From assembly GCA_024509875.1 (NCBI GenBank), contig JAMPIV010015272.1, positions 1 to 64,000 of the forward strand: a stretch of DNA of 64,000 nucleotides, written 5' to 3'. This document shows positions 10,545 through 20,899 of this stretch, piece after piece (position 1 is the stretch's first letter; the number at the start of each line of letters is the position of its first letter). The DNA is from Oreohelix idahoensis (taxonomy: Eukaryota > Mollusca > Gastropoda > Stylommatophora > Oreohelicidae). The position numbers and the translations under genes are program-made. Under the pieces are notes generated by a model. The model ran no database searches and was not told the DNA's origin. It saw nothing but the letters and a program-made list of their open reading frames with translations.

Positions 10545-10587
<43 letters not shown>
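10545..10587 (+). repeat. C homopolymer, 43 bases
   Basis: A run of 43 cytosines immediately right of an S copy. Its true length is uncertain in any assembly. The complementary strand could form G-quadruplexes. Confidence 0.97.
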
Positions 10588-10588
<1 letters not shown>

Positions 10589-10699
10589 AACTTTACAGGC
10601 TATACAAATAATAAAGGCACAAATGTTAATGGCAAGACATAACATTTATCAATTATGAGTTTGTAAATGAAATGACAAGTAGCGTGTTTTAAGCTGAAT

Positions 10700-11330
10700 T
10701 TGTTGTTTAACTAGGTCCGCTGAGCTTTTCGCTCTTTTACGGCCAATACCAAGTTGAAGAGTCCTTGGTATTTTCTACACTGTAGATCTAGGCTTTTCCT
10801 GTCCCTTTTCTGCCATTCTGAAATGTGTTGAGTTGGGAGACGTGAGCTCCACTATCTCCAGCTTGGCTTGCATTTAAAGGATCATCACATCTGGTCCCAA
10901 ACTAGGAGGAAGAAGCAAGTGGCATACTGGCATTCCTCGCCATCAAAGGGAGCTCTCCAACTATGCAGAGCTAAAATATTGTGCTCTGGTTCTGGGCTCC
11001 AAGGAAAACTTCACGTCCTGCACAGAGCCACTTCTCAGCTTCCCTTGACTTCCATAAAGAGATCCTCCTGCATGCAGCCAACTAGGTCAAAGCCAGAGTT
11101 ACGCATGGCCTCAATTGACTCCTCCAGGCTTAGTGTGCAATGGTGGGTTCTCAACAAGTTTCACCACAGGGAGGATCCCTGGAAGTGTGTGGATAATTTC
11201 AAGAGTCAATGAGGGTGTAATCAGCCTCACAGACAGAGGCTCACATCCAAATCTACATACCATAGCATTGGGCAAAGCTGGTGGTCCTATAAGGATGACT
11301 CCAGATATGCCTCCAAGCATTTAAGCTGAA
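10700..11330 (-). repeat. Dispersed repeat D, copy 1
   Basis: Reverse complement matches 19320-19760 and 42415-42930 over long blocks, including CTCTGTCTGTGAGGCT, GGCTCTGTGCAGGACGTGA and CCCAGAACCAGAGCACA. Homology extends through AATGGCAGAAAAG near 10810-10830. No conserved protein motif was found, so the class is unknown; a retroelement 3' region is possible. Confidence 0.7.
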
Positions 11331-11589
11331 GTAAACAATGACATTCGTGTTTCTTTACACTGACACCAGCAGAGCAGACAATGAAAATGATGATACAAGT
11401 AAGAGTTACAGTAACAACGGGAACACTGAGTAAATAACAACTAAATCTATCACATTCACACTAGTTGTGTCTTAAATGCTTCAGGTTGATCATCATAATC
11501 ATCTTGTGCCAAAGTGTGGTGGCATTAATGATACCTTCACCTCTACAACTGTTTTCAGCACCCCAGAAACTTAACATTCATCAGTCATT
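11331..11589. other. Unassigned spacer
   Basis: Nothing recognisable between repeat D and the next S copy. Confidence 0.4.
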
Positions 11590-11830
11590 CATTATTCCTT
11601 TTCACTCCCCAGATGGGGGACGGAGCCACAACTGCAGCTGGACCCCTAAGCAAGAAGCCAGAACTATGCATTCCTCAAGCTGTTGCAGCTGTGTTTTCTG
11701 TAGCAACATGTTTGTACATGATGAGGTTTGCCAGGCCCAATGAATGACCTCATTTAAGTTTCCTTGTACGACACGCGTGAGGAACAGTAGTCCTATACTT
11801 TCACTGTCACATCAAAGACCCCAGGAAGAC
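11590..11830 (+). repeat. Family S repeat, copy 4
   Basis: Contains ACTGCAGCTGGACCCCT, TTCTGTAGCAACATGTTTG, a GATGAGGTTTGCC block and TTGTACGACACGCGTGAGG. One of the more complete copies. Confidence 0.65.
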
Positions 11831-12101
11831 AACGCTAAGGACAATTTATTTTAACAGGACTGTTTTCCTCTACTTCTTCCTGAAATATCTACCCATGGGA
11901 TGTACAGCATTCACCTAAAGAGGACATTTATTCTTCTATTTGTTTTAATCACATTCAAAAGTCCACATCCACAACAGTGCTGGCTCTACGCAACACTAGA
12001 GAACCTTCTTCCTCACTTCCACTGTCAGAGATTTCTCTGTATATTTCTATTTGTGGAAGTATTGGTTTAGCTTCTTTGATTCTGCTCTCTATTCCTATTA
12101 A

Positions 12102-13026
12102 CCTTTTAGCACGCTGCAGTCGTCATTATTGCGACAGAGGTACGCTATGCTCTGCCAGACCTGGAGGCGCATTATTGCGACTTGCGGGATATCTTCGTTT
12201 TTTCCTAGCATTAGGACTTGTGTACACGTGATTTCAGCCCCGGATGTTAAGTTCTAATGTTATATGCAAGAGAGTTAGCTTCCGTTTCTGATCTTAAAAA
12301 AGTGATGACAGGTGTATCCCCCATTTATTTTTTGTAAATTTTTTTAAATCGAAATGAAATCGGCATCAACACGCGCCATTTTCGCTCTAATTTTATTGGA
12401 TTCCTGACCGCCCATGCGGGTGGGGATGAGATTTTTGTCTTTATAAGCGCTGATATCGGTTCTCAGAATATGTTTTGATGGCTGAGATGGAAACGAAAGT
12501 AAAATGGGCATTTCTAGTATGTAATAATTTTCGGGTTAGGATTAGGAATATCGGAAAGGGTTAAGGATTACGGCCGAATGTCACTGCTGGCTAGGGAGTT
12601 TGTTGCTTTGCTACTGATGATGGGTGTAACGAAAAGATCGTCATTTGATTTGTATTAGTCTATTGGTCAAATGACTTTCATTGAGATGCAAGGGATATGG
12701 ACTCTTCGTTTGTTGGTCATTTTTTTTTTAAATTTTTTTAAATTTTAAAATTTAAAAAAAATTTCTTTTTATTTTTTAAATTTTTTTTTCGTTTTTTTCA
12801 TCTTTCCTTTCCTTTCTTCCTATCACATCTAACATGTACACAAACAAATTTTATATCATCAGATTCATCATTCATTCATTTCTATACAGTCTAAAAATTA
12901 GAGCAATTGACCAAAAAACAAAAAAACTATAGAATTTACAAGTCACCCACTATAAAAATGGGGGGTTGTGAAAAAGAATGTAGTGGTTGGGCAAGTTTTC
13001 TGAATTTTTATGCAGCGTGCTAAAGG
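12102..13026. mobile_element. piggyBac-like non-autonomous element (925 bp)
   Basis: The left end is TTAA followed by CCTTTTAGCACGCTGCA. The right end reads TGCAGCGTGCTAAAGG followed by ATAA. The terminal inverted repeats agree over about 15 of 16 bases and start with CCTTT, a start known in the piggyBac superfamily, which duplicates TTAA; here one duplication has one substitution. CATTATTGCGAC occurs twice near the left end (about 12125 and 12171), like subterminal repeats. No transposase is present. The interior includes an A/T homopolymer-rich segment (12720-12790). Confidence 0.6.
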
Positions 13027-13030
13027 ATAA

Positions 13031-14094
13031 TACAGGAACCATGATAATCTGAACTAATTGGGACCAGAGGTAGTTCAAACTGCCGATTTGTTTTGATTTT
13101 CGAACGTGTAAAAATACTGTTCTGCAGAGAGAAAAAAAAACCACAACAAAAACAAGGGTATAGGAATAAAAAAATGAGTTGTCCATAACATGTTTTTTAT
13201 TCATAGGTAACCGGCCAGATGAAACTTTCCACCACATAAGTTTCTAAATTAGTTTCTTTGCTACCAGGTCTCTCCGTCTTTCCAGTAAGAGTAGATGAGT
13301 TAGACAGTTGATCAGGATGCCATAAAACTACCATTTGTACCAAGCCATCGCAGTATCTATTGCTATGAATTCTTCAGCGTGTGTTGGCCCATCATTTAAA
13401 ATCCAGTTTTGATGCAAGCTTTAAGGTTTGTTTTACTTCGTTTTTAATATCTGTCGTGGCTGACTTTCTAACCTTGTAAAATTTGGCTAAATATGACCTG
13501 CTTTCTCTCTATGAAAGTACGTTTAAAATCTCAATCTGATCTGAACCACCCTGATAATGACTTTCATTGTCTGATCTTTCTGTATGCTTTGATCCTGCAT
13601 ATGAGGTAATACTTAGTTCCTGAGTTTTGCAGACAATTTTCGTTTACCCGTCCGAAGAATGGTAGCACTGACATATACAACCCAGCTACTTGGAAGGTTA
13701 TTAGCATTTTATAGCTTCTTCACATACAAAAAAAAATATTTACTGCTCCAGATATTGTAACCTGGTCTCATAGATAAGGCGTGAAGATGTACTTCTGCTT
13801 AACCAAGTCCAAATTTGAGTTGGGTCAGAACAATTAATTTATCATGAAATTCTAGTTAACAGAAATCAATTTAACCGGATTTTTAAAACAAAGGCAAAAT
13901 AGACCACTGGCTGGGACTGCCATAGTTGCTGCTTTAATGGGACTGCTTTGTATGTAGTAATATTAATTCACATCTGTAAACTTGATTATTACAGAATTAT
14001 TTTTAGAAATTATATGAATCTTACTTTTATCAAATGAATTAAAATACAATTATTATCTGGAATATATTAGGGCCCATAACTCACAGTTGTGAAC
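13031..14094. other. Unassigned spacer
   Basis: No gene, repeat family or RNA recognised. Confidence 0.4.
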
Positions 14095-14245
14095 AGAGTA
14101 ATGAGATTTCCCTTTTTCGCTCCTAACGGAGCATGCGTAACCACTGCATATTCATGTGTCAAACCCGGGAACAATGACACTTTATGTGCTCTTGCAGTGA
14201 TGATTTCTGCAGCAATCTGTTTAAATGATGAGGTATCAGTCCCAC
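14095..14245 (+). repeat. Family S repeat, copy 5 (partial)
   Basis: Contains CTCCTAACGGAGCATGCGTA, GTGCTCTTGCAGTGATG and TCTGCAGCAATCTGTTT, then is cut off at the LINE B fragment. Confidence 0.6.
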
Positions 14246-14264
14246 CCACAACCTCTTACTTACT

Positions 14265-15068
14265 TAGTCGTTCCCCTTCTACCGTGAGGTGTAGAGGTTT
14301 GGAAGAGAGAGCACCAGACTATCCTATCGGCTGTCTTCCTCCTGGCCTTGTTCCATTCTAGTCCTCGGTCCTTCAAAGATTGTCTAATGTTGTCCTCCCA
14401 GCGGACTCTGGGTCGTCCTGGGGGTCTGGATCCCTGGCTCTTTGTTTCCCATGCTTGTCATGGTAGCCGATCTTCTCCCATTCTGCAGACATGGCCAAGC
14501 CATCTTAGTTGGGATTGTTCTACTTGGGTCTGCAGGGGGTGGGATTTTAGGCCTTGATGTATCATCTGGTTGCGGACCATGTCTCTTCTTGTTACTTCAA
14601 CAACCTTCCTCAGATACCCCGTTTCTGAGGTTTGGATCTGGCTTTTGTGGGTTGTAGTTATTGCCCATGACTTGCATCCATATGTCAAGACTGGGACATA
14701 GGTGGAGCGGTACACTGCCATCTTCGTTTTCTTACCAACCTCTCTCTTGCTGAGGAATCCTCGATTTATGGCCTGAAAAAGTCTCCCAGCTGCTGCTTTT
14801 CGAGTGGCCAACTCTTCTTTCATGCCTCCCTTTCGGTCTATAATAGCTCCGAGATATTTAAAGTGGTCAACCTGCTCTAGGACCTGTTCTCCCAGCTTAA
14901 TCTGATGTCTTCTTTCTTCTCGTGATATCACCATGGATTTTGTTTTAGAGCTGCTTATGACCATCCCTCTCTTCTCCAGCTCTTCCTTCCAGACTTGCAG
15001 GTTGGATTGGAGATGTGCCTCTGATTTCACGCACAACCTCACCAATATTAATCTTTCATTAAAAAAAA
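14265..15068 (-). mobile_element. LINE B 5'-truncated fragment
   Basis: This copy encodes the C-terminal half of the LINE B polyprotein on the minus strand. The frame at 15138-14458 contains KSEAHLQSNLQVWKEELEKR, FKYLGAIIDRKGGMKEELAT and RWLGHVCRMGEDRLP and is open over about 200 codons. It starts downstream of the YADD motif. The 3' end (near 14270) matches the end of the other LINE B copies. It lies in the probable intron of the gene whose exon is at 15187-15409, in the same orientation as that gene. Confidence 0.85.
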
Positions 15069-15186
15069 CTGAGGGAGCAGTGGACTTTCTCCTTCTTTGT
15101 CTCCGATACCCTTGGAATTCAAACTGCTCAATTAACACTAGTCAAGTCTCACAAAGTTCTGCACAATTGATGATCTTAACATTTAC

Positions 15187-15409
15187 CTTTAAAGCATCAT
15201 TGAGGCTACTCAAACAAGAACATGCCTCCTCCTCTTGCTTTATTTCTTCAAGAACATCTGATCGAACGGCACGCGAATACACCAAGGTATCCCTTAATTG
15301 GTCCAACCTTGTGATCTGATCTTGCTCAAGAATTAATAATCGAAGGCCTGCACTGTCCGGTAGTGTCTTAAGTTCTCTTTCTCGAATAGCTTGCAACTCA
15401 GCTTTCAAT
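15187..15409 (-). CDS. Internal coding exon of an unrecognised host gene
   Basis: The frame is open for 74 codons and is bounded by good splice sites: a T-rich acceptor TTTGTGTTCAG just upstream (15420-15410) and a donor G|GTAAAT (15186 onward). The exon begins with one base that completes a split codon and ends exactly on a codon boundary. The peptide, including LKAELQAIRERELK, SAGLRLLILEQDQITRLDQL and SDVLEEIKQEEEACSCL, is Leu/Glu/Arg-rich and looks alpha-helical, possibly coiled coil. It has no TE motif and no similarity to any LINE here, so a host gene is the best reading. I do not recognise the family. Neighbouring exons were not found: the flanks are 130 bases of intron and then LINE B on the 3' side, and at least 1.8 kb of featureless AT-rich sequence on the 5' side. 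Confidence 0.65.
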
Positions 15410-17225
15410 CTGAACACAAATAATACAGTTCAGAATATAAAAGCAAGTAAGAAAATTATGCAACCGTTGCAAGATGAATACAGACAGACTATTAAAACAG
15501 TACTAAATATATCAAAGGAATGGTCTATATTTATTATTTAATTAATGTTTTCTAATGTATTTAAACAAAATAACATGTTCTCACAAAAAAGCAGTTTTCA
15601 ATCAACTGCAATAAATCTAAAAGGTGTATTAACCAATGTTTTTTTAAAAATATTCTGGTGAGGAAACAATAAAGTTTTGATTAATTAAATAAAAGGTATG
15701 TAGGTGAAATAATATGGCTAATTACATTTTGTTTTACTTGTAACACAGATCAAAAATACTCAAAGTAAAAATGCAGAGTGCCTAACATAAGAACCAATAA
15801 TGAAAACAAAACAACCAAAAGCAAATGCTGCACTGGAATTGTATAAATTGCTAATATTTATAACAATGAACTGAAGGACCTTGTTAATTTAAAAGGCACA
15901 GGAAAAAATTTAATATGGTTAAGTAATGTGAAAAGATGGTGCGAGACAGTTGGGCTCAGGTATTATAACTAATGCAGAGGCCAATGCTTCACAATGAACT
16001 GAAAGGCAAACAAGCAGATAGTAAAATAATAAAAACAGTGGCTGCTGTAAAGGTGCATCGTGGGTTAAATATAGCGTCAAAAACACAAAAAGATAAAGGT
16101 CAGAAGAAAAAAAAAAAGCAGAAAGTATTGATAAATATGCCACTGCCCAGTAACCACGCTAAATAAACAATAAAAAAAGAAGTTTCACATTTTAAAATAA
16201 AAAAAAACCAGTTTGTGTCCTCACAAAAAGCAGGGTTAGGTGAACACTGTCTAGAGCATTATCTTCTTATTCATGCGCTGCTCAACAACGAAGGGTTGTG
16301 AACATCAGTCACTACCATCAGATTCTGCTACTCAAGAAGATTAGCTTGTTTGGCATTATGAATCATTTCATTCTACAGATCAACTGCGTTATAAACCCAA
16401 AGGCTTAACATCCAAGATACTTTCACGTAAGTCCTTCATTGATTGCTTCTCAAGGCAAAGTTACTGGGTATTCAAAACCAGGTAGCAACATCTGTAAATG
16501 GATACGTGACTGTGCTCGGGAGTTAGGGAAGGCAAAGGCAGCAAACAAGGTAACTGATCATCTCACTTCATAATGCTGAGGCTAATGTAATTGTTTATAA
16601 TGAAGTCTCTAACACTTCAACTCCCCTATGCTGTATCTGCTATAAGTTTACCTTATATTTTTCTCCCAACTCTATCTCCCAACCTTCTCAGTATTCTCTA
16701 GTGTCTCCATATTGCCCCATTTGTTGACTTCTTTTTTATTACATGTCTCACAAAACTTTTAAGCTTTCCTCCATGATTATGTCATCAATTATTCTTTGTC
16801 TTTTTCATGTCCATGAATCTTAAACTCCTTTACAATCTGGTCTCTTCAGTTTTCCTTTCATCTAATACTTATTCAATTGTTTTGTTCTCTTCCACAAATC
16901 CCATTAGCCTTTTTGCATTTATGGTTTTCCCTTTGTCTGATTACTTTTATTAGTTCAAGGTCTGTATTGTTTCCACCACTTTTTCAGCAGTCTTATTCCT
17001 AACTGACCTTCTTTGTTGAGAGCATTGGGCTAGTTCTTGGATAACCTCACTGTTTTTTATTTAAAGGGAGGAGCTCTTTAAGTGAAATGCTATTTTCCTA
17101 AAACACTGCAGGATTTCAATACAAGAGTTAACTTAAAACAGAAATAGTTATGCATATCGATGCATTTGATTGGTATATAAACGCTATTGGTTGCTGTGAA
17201 AAAAGGCTGCCAAATTGGATTTTAA
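15410..17225. other. Probable intron, AT-rich
   Basis: It lies upstream of the exon on the minus strand. No second exon with splice sites could be identified. A short purine-rich run sits near 16108-16120. Confidence 0.4.
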
Positions 17226-17227
17226 TC

Positions 17228-18145
17228 CCATATTTCAATTCACTATGGCTTTTCTTGTCATCAAGGTATCTAAGAAGAGGACAAGAAAGTATTCAGTGGG
17301 GTACTGGAAGATGAGATAGGTCTGTATTTCAAAGCAGGCATTTGCCGATATGAGTTTGCCCTGATTGCTAAACCAGAGGCACATCTCAATCCAACCTGTA
17401 AAGTCTGGAATGAAAGAGCTGGAGAAGAAAGGGATGGTCATAAGCAGCTCTAAAACAAAATCCATGGTGATATCACGAGAAGAAAGAAAACATCAGATTA
17501 AGTTGGGAGAACAGGTCCTGGAGCAGGTCGACCACTTTAAATATCTCGGAGCTATTTTAGACCGAAAGGGAGGCATCAAAGAAGAGTTGGCCACTCGAAA
17601 AGCAGCGGCTGGGAGACTTTTTCAGGCCATAAATCGAGTGATTCCTCAGCAAAGAGAATTTGGTTTAAGAAAAACGAAGATGGATGTTATACCGACTCAA
17701 CAAATGTCCCCAGTCATTGACATATGGATGCGAGTCATGGGCAATGACTACAACCCACAAAAGCCAGATCCAAACCTCAGAAATGAGGTATCTGAGGAAG
17801 GTGGTTGAAGTAACAAGAAGAGACATGGTCCGCAACCAGAGATGCGTCCAGGCCTAAAATCCCAACCCCTGCAGACTCATGTAGAACAGTCCCAACTAAG
17901 ATGGTTTGGCCATGTCTGCAGAATGGGAGAAATCGGCTACCATGACAAGCATGGGAAACAAAGACCAAGGGATCCCAGACGACCCTCCGCTGAGAGGACA
18001 ACATCAGACAATCTTTGAATGAACCAAAGACTAGAATGGAAACCATGTCAGGAGGAAGAACAGCCGATATGGCGTAGAAAGGCGCTCCTCTCTTCCATAA
18101 CCTCTAAGACCTCAAACGGTAGAAAAGGAATGACTAAGTAAAGTA
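17228..18145 (+). mobile_element. LINE B 5'-truncated fragment
   Basis: Begins within the RT C motif region (a degraded ADVALI-like segment near 17346) and runs to the LINE B 3' end, where it reads GGAATGACTAAGTAAAGTAA. An open stretch of 147 codons (17365-17808) includes KSMVISREERKHQIKLGEQV. Broken by indels. Confidence 0.85.
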
Positions 18146-18159
18146 ATAAGAAGGCCTTT

Positions 18160-19319
18160 TTTTTCTTTAACTTTGTTGAATTATAAAGCACCAAAGTTGA
18201 CAAGAAAGCCTCTTCATTATATTTCAGAACTTTTTGTCCGACTATGGGGGCAAAAGTCCTTTTACACAGACAGGGGGTATGAATGTGCTGGTGTTTGTGA
18301 TGGTAGTGGGTTTTCCCCCCTTGCTACATTCAACACCCTAGGCCTATGTGTGAATTTCTTGCTCATGAAAGGAGCGAACCCAAATGTGCGGGTGTTTAGT
18401 CTCTTGGGCCTAGCAAAACCTCTCATACCCCAAGATCGATGTGCGTTGGTGAAAGAGCCAACACCCTCCACGAGATAGTCCGTGTAAACTGAGGGTGCGA
18501 AATCCCCTCAGGCTAAAAAACACAACGGATCTAGAGGAATCAAACCACTATAATAAAAAACCGGTGCACTACACCTTAAACACACGCCCACTGTGGGGGG
18601 GGAGGGGGAATGAGCCCATAAGGAATACTGAACAGGTCTGGGGAGTGGTGAACGAGTTGTGGGACCTGCTCCCTGAAATATCTCTAATCGGAACCCATGC
18701 GTGCACCCCCACCGGAGTGGGGGTGCAGGCATCGAGACTCCAGGACTTGACGATCCTATTGCCTTCAACTCTTGGGTCACATGCCTAGAGCCTCGGAGAA
18801 CTCGGCGTAACCATCCAGGCAAATTAGGTGGCCGTGGAAAGAGCACTGTGTGAGCCCTACCTTGGGCTACGTAATCACAAGAGAGAACGCAGAAACACAA
18901 CCCCCTTTATACTTCCTCCAATGTAGTTCGCACAAGTTACACCTTCTGAGCTTCTACCCGGGGCGGTGAGGAAATCCACATCAAACCAGGCAGAGTAATT
19001 CCTCCATCAGATGCGGGCCGATGCTGGGCCCACTGGCAGCGTGGGACAAACGTCCCGAGTCCCCCATCGAAGACTTGCCCCCGGAGGAGCCCACCCCGGC
19101 TCAAAAAAGCAGAGAAGGCCACTCTACCAAACCTAACACCGATGTCTTGCGGGCAGTGTTAGGATGTGCAAGAACCATGGACAGGAAGACTCCAAAACTT
19201 CCCCACTGACGACACACGCCCAGTGGGCGAACGTTGCCTCAATTGGCTGTTGTGTGGTGTACCCGGAAACGGGGCCTCCCAGTACTGAGGCACAGTTAAG
19301 TCCCCGATGTCATTTATCG
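18160..19319. repeat. Repeat-derived region of unknown class
   Basis: Higher GC than its surroundings. It has many short open frames on both strands and no recognisable domain. Position suggests it may be the 5' or non-coding part of the retroelement that continues into repeat D, but this is not shown. Confidence 0.35.
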
Positions 19320-19760
19320 GTGCAGAGTTGAGAGAGATGGCTGAGCACACAATCCCCCCTGTGTTGCAGCATGATGAGAACCCAGAATTGCACACTGAGC
19401 TTGGGGGGAATCACTTGGGCACCAGACTTAATACTGGCTCTTGACTGGATGGCCGCATGCAGGAGATTTCTACAATGGAGGGTTGGCAGGTGGTGGGTAT
19501 CTGGAAGTGGCTCTGTGCAGGACGTGAGGATTCCTTGGGAGAGCCCAGAACCAGAGCACAGCATTGTGCAAGCTCTGCATAGTTGGAGAGCCCCCTGGAT
19601 GACGGGGAATGCACAGTGTGCTACCCCACCTATCCCCAACTGCTAACTTAGAACCAGAAGTGGGGTCCTCTGTATGCGTGCCAGGCCAGGATAAAATGCC
19701 TGGGAAAGAGACTGGAGCTCAGAACTCCCTAACTCAAAGTTGCAGGATGGCAGAAAAGCC
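19320..19760 (+). repeat. Dispersed repeat D, copy 2
   Basis: Shares GGCTCTGTGCAGGACGTGA, AGAGCCCAGAACCAGAGCAC and ATGCAGGAG blocks with the copies at 10700-11330 (reverse) and 42415-42930 (same strand), and an AGGATGGCAGAAAAG block with the former. Confidence 0.7.
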
Positions 19761-20899
19761 ACGGGAAAGACAGGGCTATTTTGAAGATAACGCAACCATA
19801 TGTTCACCATACGAGCTCGGACGCCGCCTCGGTAAACAAGGTCCGCGCAGAGCAGTGACACCCCCAGGCTGCTTGCGAATAGTCTACTACTGGGAACATA
19901 AACAGATTAGGGATGAGCCCCACGCACCGTTGAACAGGTGCTTAAAGTCATAGATACTTAGTCCATGAAGGCGCACCGGAAACCACAGTATCACGCAACT
20001 CGCTTTTTTATTAAATTTCTATGGAGAGCGTAAACACCGTCAATTCAAATCTCGTACTGCGGTGAGCTCGCCAAACCTGTTATGGAGCTCCCACCAGGCA
20101 AGTTGTGCAGTGCCCAGGCTCTGAGCCTCGAGAGAGCACACCCTCCAATGCTACTGGAGGACACTTCTATATAGTACCACGTCTTGTGTGAGTCAACAGA
20201 CGGCGCTGGAAAGAGAACTACTATATACTATGGACCAAAAACAAAACAGACAAAACCCCAAGCGTAAAACCACCGAGAAGTGGTCCACTCACTTTTCATG
20301 ATTGATGCAACCGGTAACAATGCAGAAGAGAGTAGAAAACAGTCAAGGCATGCCCTAGTATACAGCAAAAAGAACAGAGCTGGAAAACATCTTGTATGAA
20401 GAAGCAAGTCATGTTTTTGGCTGTATCCAAGAGAACTCACTTGACAGCAGATCCAAACCTTTAAATAAGTGGATAATCAAATTGCTTGCTTTCAGATCCA
20501 AACAGAAAATAGATAAACTGAGACACTGAAAAAGGAAGGAGTCTAACATATAACTTACATTCTAAGGCAGATCAGAAATAAAAACATACCTGCTCACGAA
20601 AAGCGAAAAGCCCATCTATTTGCGGAGATGGACGCGGAAGCGATAATATCCCGCTGTTTCAGAAAAGGAGGTACATAGAGAAATTTTCCAAGAGCCATCT
20701 GAGGAACACACAAAAAGCAAATAAGAACACTTTTCCCCTTGCACAACACTAATAAACCTGTTATCCCGTAGCTATACACAAACATTAATAACCTCCTGAG
20801 ATGAAGTACTCTCACACGCACTCTAACAACTCAAGGTCTAACCAAGCCCACCAACTTTAACGTAAGCAGTTGGATACTTAAAAAATAGCCCACTACCAG
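19761..20899. other. Unassigned, possibly LINE C 5' part
   Basis: No domain could be read. The region lies directly upstream of degraded LINE C endonuclease sequence, so it could be LINE C leader or ORF1, but no CCHC motif is visible. Confidence 0.35.
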
